Below are positions 7,912 to 15,592 of a stretch of 35,833 bases of DNA, piece by piece (position 1 is the first letter of the stretch; every line of letters starts with the position of its first letter). The stretch comes from Candidatus Kaiserbacteria bacterium RIFCSPLOWO2_01_FULL_45_25. Its GTDB lineage: Bacteria > Patescibacteriota > Minisyncoccia > Phycocordibacterales > UBA918. Where the stretch lies: assembly GCA_001781415.1 (NCBI GenBank), contig MFLT01000009.1:1-35833 (forward strand), read 5' to 3'. Below the pieces are notes generated by a model, which had not been told where the DNA came from, made no database searches, and saw only the letters and a list, made by a program, of their open reading frames with translations. The translations under genes and the position numbers were made by a program.

Positions 7912-7995
7912 CTTATAAACAGTTATTGAAAACTGGTAGCCGAACCAGAAATAATAAAATGTTAAACTGATGTTAATGAAGAGACAGTCAGTTAT

Positions 7996-8133
7996 ATGAT
8001 GAGTCCTAAACAACTTATAATTGTATTATTTTTGTTATTGACGATATTGTCTATCGCTTCTATTTATTACCGTTACATTATCCTGGAAGACTTTGAATAT
8101 GAAACGGTAGATATTTCTGAAGTTGAAATGTAA
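7996..8133 (+). CDS. 45-residue single-pass membrane peptide
   Basis: This short frame begins MMSPKQLIIVLFLLLTILSI. It has one transmembrane helix (about residues 6-22) followed by an acidic tail (LEDFEYETVDISEVEM), giving an outward-tail or inward-tail bitopic peptide. Two adjacent ATGs (7996 and 7999) are possible starts. It lies in the gap between hss and the histidine kinase, in the same direction and 39 bases before the kinase ATG, so it may be co-transcribed with the kinase. Coding status is inferred from the clean hydrophobic-then-acidic pattern; no homologue is recognised. Confidence 0.5.
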   Translation: MMSPKQLIIVLFLLLTILSIASIYYRYIILEDFEYETVDISEVEM

Positions 8134-8172
8134 GGTTGCAATAGATATTCAATAATAAATAGAACACAAAAT

Positions 8173-9864
8173 ATGAATCCATTAATCAAAGAAGTAGCTG
8201 AATTCTGTGAATGGGCACCAGCTACTTTTTTGTTTATATCTAAAAACGTAGAGGGGCCACTAATTTATTACTCTCATATTGTGCCCGTTCTATTTTCTCT
8301 ACCTTTAGCATTTATTATCATTGCCAGAGATTACAAAAATCGACTTAATCAATACTTTTTTCTAGCAGTTTTTCTATTTTCAATATGGTCTTTTTCTGAC
8401 CTAATTCTATGGGCAAATCCAGATCCGAAGATAATCATGTTCTTCTGGTCTCTACTAAATTTACTTGAGCCATTTATTTATGTATCAATATTTTTATTTG
8501 TCTATACACTTCTATTTAAAAAGGAAATTTCAACCGTTATTTTAGCCAGTCTTTTTTTAATTACTTCACCCGTCGTTATCTTTCTCGCTACCAGCCTTGA
8601 GATTGAATCTTTCAACCTCACAAATTGTTGGAGAGAGGTGACAGAAGGCCCTTTAGTTTTCTATAGTTACATCATTCAATTGATAATTTCTTTACTGGTT
8701 ATACTTTTTACTTTCATATATTTAAAAAGTACCACTGAAACCAAAGCTCAAAAAAGAATGTCAATCATTGGCGTCCTGGGGTCTCTATTATTCTTGGCAT
8801 TTTTTTCATCTGGAAACATCATTGGAAGCATTACAGAGAGTTGGGGAGTAGCGCCACTATATGGACTTTTTGGCATGCCGATAATGGTGGCCTTCCTTGC
8901 ATTTTTGATTACAAAATACCGAATGTTTAAAGTTCAGATGCTTACTGCTCAATTTTTGGTCAGCACTCTTGGAATACTAATTATTGGAATTTTGTTTGTT
9001 CAAACCGTTGAGAGAGTTAGGCTTATTGCCATTCTCACATTTATACTGACGGTAATTCTGGGTACTGTTCTTATTAGAAGTATCAAAAGAGACCTTGAAC
9101 AAAAAAGTGAAATTGAAAAGCTGGCTCACAAACTAGAAAAAGCTAATGTCCGTCTACAACAGATGGATAAGCTGAAGTCTGAATTCGTTTCTATTGCTTC
9201 ACACCAACTTCGCAGTCCAATTACAGCTATCTCTGGCTACGCCTCTCTTATGAACGAAGGCAGTTACGGCGAAGTACCAAGCAAAATGAAAGAGCCAATT
9301 GAACGTATAGTACAATCTGCTCGAATGATGGCTACTTCAATTGAGGACTATTTGAACGTCTCACGCATCGAAGCAGGGAATATGAAGTACAATTTTACTG
9401 ACTTCAACCTAAACGACGAAGTGGAGCACATTTGTGATGACTTACGAGCTGAAGCACTAAAACGAAGTTTGGTTCTATTATTTAGAAAGCGCGTAGACGG
9501 ACAAGGTATTGTTAAAGCGGACATTGGTAAGGTACAACAAATCATCCACAATCTCATAAACAACTCTATCAAGTACACACAGAAGGGTGCCATTACCGTA
9601 TACGTACATGACGACATTAAGAATAAAAAAGTCTTTGTGGACATTATTGATACTGGAATTGGAATGAGTGCAGAAACTCTTGCCGGTATTTTCCAAAAAT
9701 TCGAACGTGGGGACAAGGCCAATACTGTAAACGTAACCGGAACTGGACTTGGTCTCTATGTGGCCCAAAAGATGGCTGAAGCTATGAGCGGCACTATTAG
9801 CGCCCACTCAGACGGGGAAGGACAAGGTTCACGCTTCACTCTCGAACTTCCATTGTTTTTGTAA
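8173..9864 (+). CDS. Orphan sensor histidine kinase with N-terminal 7-TM domain
   Basis: Membrane sensor that autophosphorylates on histidine and would pass phosphate to a response regulator. About 310 residues of N-terminal sequence contain seven to eight hydrophobic helices, as in the 7TM histidine-kinase sensor module. A short coiled linker (about 310-330) follows. The HisKA H-box FVSIASHQLRSP has the phospho-acceptor at H344. The HATPase domain shows the N-box (IIHNLINNSIKYT), G1 (DTGIGM), F-box (FQKFERG) and G2 (GTGLGLYV). All catalytic motifs are intact. No response regulator is next to it, so its partner is elsewhere. The ATG has no SD. Confidence 0.93.
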   Translation: MNPLIKEVAEFCEWAPATFLFISKNVEGPLIYYSHIVPVLFSLPLAFIIIARDYKNRLNQYFFLAVFLFSIWSFSDLILWANPDPKIIMFFWSLLNLLEPFIYVSIFLFVYTLLFKKEISTVILASLFLITSPVVIFLATSLEIESFNLTNCWREVTEGPLVFYSYIIQLIISLLVILFTFIYLKSTTETKAQKRMSIIGVLGSLLFLAFFSSGNIIGSITESWGVAPLYGLFGMPIMVAFLAFLITKYRMFKVQMLTAQFLVSTLGILIIGILFVQTVERVRLIAILTFILTVILGTVLIRSIKRDLEQKSEIEKLAHKLEKANVRLQQMDKLKSEFVSIASHQLRSPITAISGYASLMNEGSYGEVPSKMKEPIERIVQSARMMATSIEDYLNVSRIEAGNMKYNFTDFNLNDEVEHICDDLRAEALKRSLVLLFRKRVDGQGIVKADIGKVQQIIHNLINNSIKYTQKGAITVYVHDDIKNKKVFVDIIDTGIGMSAETLAGIFQKFERGDKANTVNVTGTGLGLYVAQKMAEAMSGTISAHSDGEGQGSRFTLELPLFL

Positions 9865-9917
9865 AAGCACCTATACCCAAGCTGAAGCATGGGTGTGACG
9901 AACTGGTAGCTAAAAAA

Positions 9918-9953
9918 GACCGCCAGGAACACCGTTCCGGGCGGCCTTTTTTT
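9918..9953 (+). terminator. Intrinsic terminator
   Basis: GACCGCCAGGAAC pairs with GTTCCGGGCGGCC with one or two mismatches around ACC, followed by T7. It ends the histidine kinase unit. Confidence 0.85.
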
Positions 9954-9959
9954 ATAGTG

Positions 9960-9980
9960 TATAATTTGCTACATTGTAGC
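9960..9980 (+). promoter_or_regulatory. Promoter and 5' hairpin of tyrS
   Basis: TATAAT (9960-9965) is followed by GCTAC-ATT-GTAGC (9968-9980) and an A/T-only stretch to the ATG at 9992. There is no SD and no T-box motif. Confidence 0.55.
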
Positions 9981-9991
9981 TATATATATTT

Positions 9992-11203
9992 ATGAATATC
10001 AATACTGACCCAGCGAAAATTGAAGATATTTTGACTCGTTCTGTCGAGGAGATTTTACCGAGCAAAGATGAATTTCGAACCGTACTTCAGTCTGGTAAGC
10101 GCCTTCGTATCTACATCGGCACTGATGCTACCGGCTCATCCCTCCACCTTGGGCACGCCACCAACTACATGATCCTCGAAAAGCTCCGTCAGCTCGGACA
10201 CGAGGTTATTTTCCTAATTGGCGACTTCACGTCACGTATCGGTGACCCAACAGACAAGAACGATTCAGCGCGTAAGCAACTAACTCGTGAGGAAGTGGTG
10301 GAAAACACAACAACCTGGCTCAAACAAGTTGCCCCTGTTATTGATATCAATAACGCCGAGAATCCAGTAGTTCTTAAGTACAACCACGACTGGCTAGCCG
10401 CTTTGACCTTTGAAGACATCATCAATCTCTCATCAAACTTCACTGTCCAACAAATGATTGAGCGAGACATGTTCCAAAAGCGTATCGCTAGTGGCAAGCC
10501 ACTGTACATGCACGAACTGTTCTATCCACTGATGCAAGGCTACGACTCGGTAGCCATGGACGTCGATGTAGAGATGTGTGGTACAGACCAAAAGTTCAAC
10601 GCACTCGCTGGCCGGACACTACTGCGCAAACTAAAAGATAAAGAGAAGTTTGTCTTCATTACTCGTCTACTTGAAAACCCAATCACTGGTGAGAAGATGA
10701 TGTCTAAGTCACTAGGCACTGGTGTCTTCTTGGACTTTGACGCCAACCGTATGTACGGTGCACTAATGGCACAGGCCGATGAAAACATGCGTCAGCTATT
10801 TGAAGACTGTACGTGGCTTACTATTCCAGAGATTGATACTCTCCTGAGTGAGCTTGGACCGCGCGACGCCAAGATGCGCCTCGCGTTTACCATCACCGAA
10901 ATTTATCATGGTTCTGAAGCCGCCAAGGTAGCCGAAGATGCCTTTGTAAAAACTTTCCAAAACAAAGAAGTCCCAGATGATATACCAGAGATGCATCCAG
11001 CCCCAGAATCCAGCATCGTTGATATCTTGGTTGAGACCAGTATCGCGACCAGCAAGAGTGATGCCAGGAGAGCTATCGAACAGGGTGCTGTGAAGCTTGA
11101 TGGACGAAAGGTAGACATCGCAGAAGCTGACCGACCAATCGGAACTATTACGACCAAGGTCATCCTCCAAAAAGGGAAGCGACACTTTATTGCACTTATC
11201 TAG
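9992..11203 (+). CDS. tyrS: Tyrosyl-tRNA synthetase
   Basis: Class I synthetase that charges tRNA-Tyr in the cytoplasm. The 403-residue protein has the HIGH-type motif HLGH (52-55), the KMSKS-type motif KMMSKS (235-240) and a C-terminal S4 RNA-binding domain (AIEQGAVKLDGRKV, from about 355). Length is normal for the TyrZ-like bacterial branch. The downstream trpS starts five bases after the stop, so the two synthetases share a transcript ending at 12178-12206. Confidence 0.97.
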   Translation: MNINTDPAKIEDILTRSVEEILPSKDEFRTVLQSGKRLRIYIGTDATGSSLHLGHATNYMILEKLRQLGHEVIFLIGDFTSRIGDPTDKNDSARKQLTREEVVENTTTWLKQVAPVIDINNAENPVVLKYNHDWLAALTFEDIINLSSNFTVQQMIERDMFQKRIASGKPLYMHELFYPLMQGYDSVAMDVDVEMCGTDQKFNALAGRTLLRKLKDKEKFVFITRLLENPITGEKMMSKSLGTGVFLDFDANRMYGALMAQADENMRQLFEDCTWLTIPEIDTLLSELGPRDAKMRLAFTITEIYHGSEAAKVAEDAFVKTFQNKEVPDDIPEMHPAPESSIVDILVETSIATSKSDARRAIEQGAVKLDGRKVDIAEADRPIGTITTKVILQKGKRHFIALI

Positions 11204-11208
11204 TATTT

Positions 11209-12168
11209 ATGAAAAAACGAATTTTAACTGGCCTTCAAGCCTCAGGCACACTCCATATCGGGAACTACTTTGGTGCCCTAAAGCCACTCGTGGACCTAAC
11301 GAACCAAGACGATAACGAAGTGCTACTTATGGTGGCAGACTACCACGCCATCACTTCACTTAAAGATGCAACAGAACTAAAGACCAACATCTACAACATC
11401 GTCCGCGACTACCTAGCCGCTGGAGTGGACCCGAAGAAAGTTATTCTGTTTCGTCAGTCAGACAACCAGGACCATATGGAACTCGGGTGGATTTTTAACT
11501 GTCTCGTTACCGTACCATTCTTGATGCAAGCACACTCATACAAAGACAAGGTAGCCAAAGGACTTGAGCCAAACGCCGGCCTTTTTACCTATCCGATGCT
11601 CATGGCGGCGGACATCGCTCTCTATAACACTGACATCGTGCCAGTTGGGGAAGACCAACGGCAGCACATAGAATACACACGCGAAGCTGTAACCAAGTTC
11701 AACAACGCCTATGGTAAGACCTTAAAGGAGCCGAAGGAGCTCGTAGTAGCTGGAGTGGGTATCGTACCTGGTACAGACGGACAAAAGATGAGTAAAAGTT
11801 ACAAAAACACCATTCCACTCTTTGGCACACGAGAAGAAATCCAAAAGGCGGTGATGAGTATTGTGACTGATTCTTCAGGTGACCGACCACTCAATGTCTA
11901 CAACATCCATCACGTCATCTACCGTGCGCTCGGCAAGAGTCAGGACGAACTTGATGCGCTGTATCACGAACACGCTGGAAAGTACAAAGCACTCAAAGAC
12001 ATCTTGGTGGACGACATCGAAACCGTCATCGGACCAATGCGGGCCAAACGAGAACTAATAACAGACGACGAAATCCGCGCGGTACTAGCGGACGGAGCCA
12101 TCCGCGCCAAAGCTATCTCAAACCCGATGATTGAGAAGATCCGCAAAGCAGTTGGTATAGCCTTATAA
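11209..12168 (+). CDS. trpS: Tryptophanyl-tRNA synthetase
   Basis: Class I synthetase for tRNA-Trp. The N-terminus has TGLQASGTLHIGNYFG, including the HIGH equivalent at about 14-19, and GQKMSKSYKN carries KMSKS (193-197). At 319 residues it is the compact bacterial form. It follows tyrS by five bases with no ribosome site of its own, which suggests translational coupling or non-SD initiation. It is the last gene before a bidirectional terminator. Confidence 0.97.
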   Translation: MKKRILTGLQASGTLHIGNYFGALKPLVDLTNQDDNEVLLMVADYHAITSLKDATELKTNIYNIVRDYLAAGVDPKKVILFRQSDNQDHMELGWIFNCLVTVPFLMQAHSYKDKVAKGLEPNAGLFTYPMLMAADIALYNTDIVPVGEDQRQHIEYTREAVTKFNNAYGKTLKEPKELVVAGVGIVPGTDGQKMSKSYKNTIPLFGTREEIQKAVMSIVTDSSGDRPLNVYNIHHVIYRALGKSQDELDALYHEHAGKYKALKDILVDDIETVIGPMRAKRELITDDEIRAVLADGAIRAKAISNPMIEKIRKAVGIAL

Positions 12169-12177
12169 AAAATTAGC

Positions 12178-12206
12178 AAACCCCGGTGCGCAAGCGCACC
12201 GGGGTT
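12178..12206. terminator. Bidirectional terminator between trpS and the minus-strand gene
   Basis: AAACCCCGGTGCG and CGCACCGGGGTTT pair around two or three bases. Tails are T-rich on the plus strand (TTTTG) and on the minus strand (TTTGCTAATTTTTT), so it can serve both converging genes. Confidence 0.88.
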
Positions 12207-12209
12207 TTG

Positions 12210-12671
12210 TCACGGCTCAAAGATGATCGTCCGTGGTCGGTCGATGAGTTTCGAAAGGAATCCCATCGTGTTTGAGTGGTACAGACTCTGCAGTTCCAAG
12301 CAGCGGTTTTCCCAATCCTCCGGCAAGAGGACGGCATCATGGAGCAGTGGCGGATGGTCAATTGGCAAATTGAGTGACTTCAGCCAATCCGCAAACCCAT
12401 CCACCAAGAGTTGAAATTCATAAACCCGCAACTGCTCGGAAGTGAAGGATTTTGTGACCGGTGGGTGTCTTTTGGAAGAGTACTGACAGGCGGCATTGAA
12501 GAGTTCACAAATCTCAAAGTCCTCTGCAATCCCGACGAGAACATATTGATAGCCATCAAATACCGGGTAAAGGTAGGCCGCTCGCAAGCCACGAATCTTC
12601 CGAAGATTTTCCGCCAGCCGCTTGGCGGCGTACGGGGAAATAGTCGGGAAATAATTACGGGATGTCAGCAT
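12210..12671 (-). CDS. Orphan protein, unknown function
   Basis: A 153-residue soluble protein that I do not recognise. The start is supported by AGGAGA (complement of 12677-12682) five bases upstream of the ATG. The sequence begins MLTSRNYFPTISPYAAKRL. A strand-rich segment AAYLYPVFDGYQYVLVGI (about 30-47) is followed by helices and a Leu/Trp-rich C-terminal half. There is no signal peptide or transmembrane segment, and it has two cysteines close together near residues 55-62 plus one later. Codon use leans to CTG and CGA-poor patterns unlike trpS. It faces trpS across the shared terminator and is divergent from the aspS unit. Confidence 0.6.
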   Translation of the reverse strand: MLTSRNYFPTISPYAAKRLAENLRKIRGLRAAYLYPVFDGYQYVLVGIAEDFEICELFNAACQYSSKRHPPVTKSFTSEQLRVYEFQLLVDGFADWLKSLNLPIDHPPLLHDAVLLPEDWENRCLELQSLYHSNTMGFLSKLIDRPRTIIFEP

Positions 12672-12699
12672 CGCTTTCTCCTAGGTTTTGGTTGATTGG

Positions 12700-12765
12700 G
12701 TGATGTACCAAGGTACAAGCTACCGACAACCATACCACATTAAAATTATTTTTCTAGTCCTACGT
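12700..12765 (-). promoter_or_regulatory. Promoter region of the minus-strand orphan gene
   Basis: Read on the minus strand, TGGTATGGT fits an extended -10 box and is followed by a TGTACC-TT-GGTACA hairpin (about 12703-12716) before the SD. This is the same order (extended -10, short 5' hairpin, SD) as at 5546-5607. Confidence 0.45.
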
Positions 12766-12786
12766 AACGGTCCTATCTTGGACCCT

Positions 12787-12901
12787 GATGCTAATTAAAT
12801 TATTTAAATCATTCAGTTTTCTGCAACTATTTATTCATAATTCTATGTATCACAAGTGATACATAGAATTACGCCTATTCTCAGTCTTTTTAATTAGCAT
12901 C
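12787..12901. repeat. Inverted-repeat element containing the shared palindrome
   Basis: Perfect 13-bp ends GATGCTAATTAAA (12787-12799) and TTTAATTAGCATC (12889-12901) enclose a palindrome with 16-bp arms (12838-12853, 12856-12871). The palindrome core TATGTATCAC-NN-GTGATACATA and the ATGCTAATTAA motif both match the element before grpE (901-951). It could be a miniature mobile element or a paired operator. No ORF or U-tract is present. Confidence 0.7.
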
Positions 12902-12919
12902 GAAGTAATCTGCGTAATC

Positions 12920-12948
12920 TTGACGGAGAGCACAAGCACTTATACAAT
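12920..12948 (+). promoter_or_regulatory. Promoter of the T-box/aspS transcript
   Basis: TTGACG (12920-12925) and TACAAT (12943-12948) are 17 bases apart. Transcription should start near 12955, giving an exceptionally long leader of about 310 bases compared with the leaderless genes around it. Confidence 0.75.
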
Positions 12949-12954
12949 CGTGTT

Positions 12955-13231
12955 AAGCCTATGAAGCAGCTGACACTGCTGAGGTGAGGGAAGAAAAGTG
13001 AGTAAACGAGCGTAGCGACTATTACGAACTTTCGTCCCGATTTGCTTTTTCCTTAAGCAAATCGCTGGACGCCGGAACTTTGTAGTACTACTAAACTCAC
13101 CAGTAGAACCCTCCGTCTTTTGCACGATACGCACATCCAAAAAGAGTCCTGCCATATGGCAGGGAAGTAGGGTGGCACCGCGGCATCACAACCGCCCCTA
13201 TATTATTCAACTAATAATATAATTCGGGCGG
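12955..13231 (+). promoter_or_regulatory. T-box riboswitch upstream of aspS
   Basis: T-box leaders sense uncharged tRNA. The diagnostic T-box AGGGTGGCACCGCGG is at 13169-13183. The antiterminator folds perfectly: TAGGG (13168-13172) with CCCTA (13196-13200) and GCGG (13180-13183) with CCGC (13192-13195), bulging TGGCACC. UGGC in the bulge would pair with a GCCA tRNA 3' end, matching G73 of tRNA-Asp. Stem III is CCTGCC-ATAT-GGCAGG (13148-13163) and a 10-bp Stem II lies at 13038-13064. Stem I is less clear. GAC Asp codons occur in a 6-base loop at 12970-12975 (GAC then A) and in a GA/GA-containing hairpin at 12988-13038 (GAC at 13017-13019). The competing hairpin CCGCCC/GGGCGG (13192-13231) lacks a U-tract, so the output mechanism is uncertain. 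Confidence 0.87.
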
Positions 13232-13267
13232 AAAAACTTAAGTGAGTTTTACGTTCCCATACATTTT

Positions 13268-14668
13268 ATGGAAAGAACACTTATTGCAAAGCTCAATGCT
13301 CACAAAGGAGCTGAAGTAACCATTCAAGGTTGGATTGATGTAAAACGAGACCAAGGGAAGATGGCTTTCTTTGATTTTCGAGACCGATCTGGCAAGGTCC
13401 AGGGTGTGGTTTTTGGTAAGCCTGAAGTGCTAGAGGTAGCGAAGACTACTCGCGAAGAGTGTGTGGTTGAAATAACCGGCATCGTCAATGCGCGTCCAGA
13501 AAAAATGATTAACGCCGGAATCCAGAATGGAGACATCGAACTTGAAATCACCGGTATAAAAGTATTAAACGAGGCAGCGGTATTGCCGTTTCCTATCAAT
13601 GAAGACACTCGAACTATTGATGAATCAATTCGTCTCAAGTATCGCTACTTAGACTTGCGTAATGAACGCATGCAAAAGAATATTCGCGTGCGTCACTCAA
13701 TTCAAAAGTTTGTTCGTGACTACTTGACCGAGCAAGATTTTGTGGAAGTAGAGACGCCGCTTCTATCAGCCCCAACACCAGAAGGCTCTCGCTCATTTGT
13801 TGTGCCTTCTAGACTTAGTCCTGGTACATTCTACTCACTTCCACAATCACCACAGCAATACAAGCAGCTTCTAATGGTGGGTGGCTTTGAACGATATTTC
13901 CAATTTGCTCGTTGTATGCGAGACGAGGATACTCGTGGTGACCGTCAGCCTGAGTTCACTCAGCTGGACATGGAGCTGTCGTTTGTGAAAGAAGAAGATG
14001 TAATGAGTCTAAATGAAGCTATCCTCATTGAACTTGTGAAGAAGTTTTATCCTGAAAAGCGCATCCAGCAAGTACCATTCCCACGGATGACGTATCACGA
14101 AGCAATGGAAAAATATGGCAACGACCGACCGGATATCCGTGAAGACAAAAACGACCCGAACCTCCTCGCTTTCCTTTGGGTAACTGATTTCCCAGCCTTT
14201 GAACGAACCGGGGAGGATAACGTGGACGGAACAGGTGAGTGGACTTTCACTCACAACCCATTTGCCCGACCAAAAGATGAGTGCTTAGCAGATTTTCTCG
14301 CTGAGAAGAATATTGAGGGTATCATCAGTACTCAATACGACATCACCCTGAACGGGTTTGAAATCGGTGGGGGAAGTATCCGTAACCACAAGTCTGAATG
14401 GCAAAGAAAGACCTTTGAAATCATGGGCTATGATGCAGCTCGGATTGAATCAAACTTTGGTCATATGCTAACCGCTCTAGACTTCGGCGCACCACCACAC
14501 GGTGGAATTGCTTGGGGGTTTGATCGTCTGGTAATGCTGCTCGAAAACGAACCAAACATTCGCGAAGTAATTGCCTTTGCTAAGACAGGAGAAGGAAGAG
14601 ACCTGATGATGGACGCTCCGGCAAACGTGAGCGCCCAGCAAATGAAGGAATTGGGAATTAAGATGTAA
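13268..14668 (+). CDS. aspS: Aspartyl-tRNA synthetase, GAD-less form
   Basis: Class II synthetase for tRNA-Asp. The 466-residue protein has an N-terminal OB-fold anticodon-binding domain (about 1-105). The bacterial-type catalytic core follows: PTPEGSRSFVVPSR, LPQSPQQYKQLLM, motif 2 FARCMRDEDTRGDRQPEFTQ and motif 3 GIAWGFDRLVMLL. In most bacterial AspRS (about 590 residues) a GAD insertion of roughly 120 residues interrupts the core. Here YGNDRPDIR runs within a few residues into LLAFLWVTDFPAFE, so that insertion is missing. The ATG is preceded by an AT-rich stretch without SD. Upstream lies a T-box riboswitch, so expression should respond to uncharged tRNA-Asp. It could be a non-discriminating enzyme that also charges tRNA-Asn, which the sequence alone cannot decide. 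Confidence 0.95.
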   Translation: MERTLIAKLNAHKGAEVTIQGWIDVKRDQGKMAFFDFRDRSGKVQGVVFGKPEVLEVAKTTREECVVEITGIVNARPEKMINAGIQNGDIELEITGIKVLNEAAVLPFPINEDTRTIDESIRLKYRYLDLRNERMQKNIRVRHSIQKFVRDYLTEQDFVEVETPLLSAPTPEGSRSFVVPSRLSPGTFYSLPQSPQQYKQLLMVGGFERYFQFARCMRDEDTRGDRQPEFTQLDMELSFVKEEDVMSLNEAILIELVKKFYPEKRIQQVPFPRMTYHEAMEKYGNDRPDIREDKNDPNLLAFLWVTDFPAFERTGEDNVDGTGEWTFTHNPFARPKDECLADFLAEKNIEGIISTQYDITLNGFEIGGGSIRNHKSEWQRKTFEIMGYDAARIESNFGHMLTALDFGAPPHGGIAWGFDRLVMLLENEPNIREVIAFAKTGEGRDLMMDAPANVSAQQMKELGIKM

Positions 14669-14684
14669 CGTCCCAAACAAGACA

Positions 14685-14729
14685 CAAAGGGCCACCCTTC
14701 GCAGCTGCGAAGGGTGGCCCTTTGTTTTT
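14685..14729 (+). terminator. Strong terminator after aspS
   Basis: A perfect 20-bp palindrome (14685-14704 with 14705-14724) is followed by a T-rich tail. Confidence 0.92.
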
Positions 14730-14822
14730 GGTCATATTTACAATTCACCAGTAAAGACGTAGTGTACTACCTAGCCTAGCCTTCTGGCTTTGTCCTTTCA
14801 CAACTTCCTTTAGGGGACCGAC

Positions 14823-15503
14823 ATGTCTACTTGCCGCTTCTGCTCTCTGTTCCGTTTCTGGTCGAAATTTCTCACAGCCCTTTTGCTGCTTGTAGCAGGC
14901 AGTCAGTTTTCAGTTTGGGTAAATAACCACCAAGTTGAACCCAAGTACCAAGAGCCGCTTTCAGCAAAGCAACAAGCCATGAAGGATGCGTACCTGGCAG
15001 CACGCTTGGTACCAGAAATCCTCGTTACCAAAGACGGCACCAAGCTTTACTACAACTCCAAGAGCCACCAAGCTGAAGTCAAAAAACCAGCCTGGCTGGG
15101 CGACTCCGGAGAAATAGTCCTGACAGTTTTCGAAAAGTGGGACATTGCCAGAGAAGGCATTGTGACAGAAAAAATCTTTGGCCTGGAAACAAAATCCATA
15201 ACCGTAGCTGATTTCAAAATCTACATTGAGCTTGCGTCGTTTTTGTCTGCCTGTGGTCTTTTGCTTGGTATGGCAACCTCGCTATCTCGACGGGATAGCA
15301 AAAGTCCTCTGTATGTGTTTTATATCGGATTTGGTCTTTGCTTGGTATCCTTCTATTTCTTTTTGGGTACAAATACCTTTCTGATGGCCACATTAGCCTT
15401 CACCATAAATCTCGCTATCGGTCTGCTTCTATGGCCAACTTGGTCACTCATCGATTGGGTAGCTGGTTGGATGAATACCACCACCTCAGAAGAATCAGCC
15501 TGA
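14823..15503 (+). CDS. Membrane protein with periplasmic-type domain, unknown
   Basis: A 226-residue protein that I do not recognise. The start is supported by AGGGGA (14812-14817) five bases upstream. An N-terminal hydrophobic helix (about 14-32, FLTALLLLVAGSQFSVWV) is followed by about 100 hydrophilic residues that would lie outside the membrane. Three more helices (about 131-148, 160-180, 182-205) complete it. Three cysteines lie within the first 10 residues or near the second helix. It is monocistronic between the aspS and its own terminators. A GTAGT-GT-ACTAC hairpin occurs in its leader near 14758. Codon preference differs from aspS and pepA. Confidence 0.65.
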   Translation: MSTCRFCSLFRFWSKFLTALLLLVAGSQFSVWVNNHQVEPKYQEPLSAKQQAMKDAYLAARLVPEILVTKDGTKLYYNSKSHQAEVKKPAWLGDSGEIVLTVFEKWDIAREGIVTEKIFGLETKSITVADFKIYIELASFLSACGLLLGMATSLSRRDSKSPLYVFYIGFGLCLVSFYFFLGTNTFLMATLAFTINLAIGLLLWPTWSLIDWVAGWMNTTTSEESA

Positions 15504-15508
15504 CCCCA

Positions 15509-15550
15509 CCGCCACCGCGACAAATCGTCACGAGTGGCGGTTTGTTTTTT
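15509..15550 (+). terminator. Intrinsic terminator
   Basis: CCGCCAC (15509-15515) pairs with GTGGCGG (15534-15540), with further inner pairing, and is followed by TTTGTTTTTT. Confidence 0.85.
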
Positions 15551-15554
15551 ATTT

Positions 15555-15592
15555 TTAGACTGAATTTGGCAAAATGGTATACTTGCTTTCAT
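15555..15592 (+). promoter_or_regulatory. Near-leaderless promoter of leucyl aminopeptidase
   Basis: TTAGAC (15555-15560), a 17-base spacer and TATACT (15578-15583) end nine bases before the ATG at 15593. Transcription would start within a few bases of the start codon. Confidence 0.7.

Noticed and set aside
7925..9910. AACTGGTAGC shared after hss (near 7931) and after the histidine kinase (near 9901)
   Set aside because: A 10-base match without extended similarity; can be chance.
15338..15592. Upstream extension of the leucyl aminopeptidase frame
   Set aside because: It overlaps the previous gene and crosses a terminator and promoter; the ATG at 15593 fits the family.
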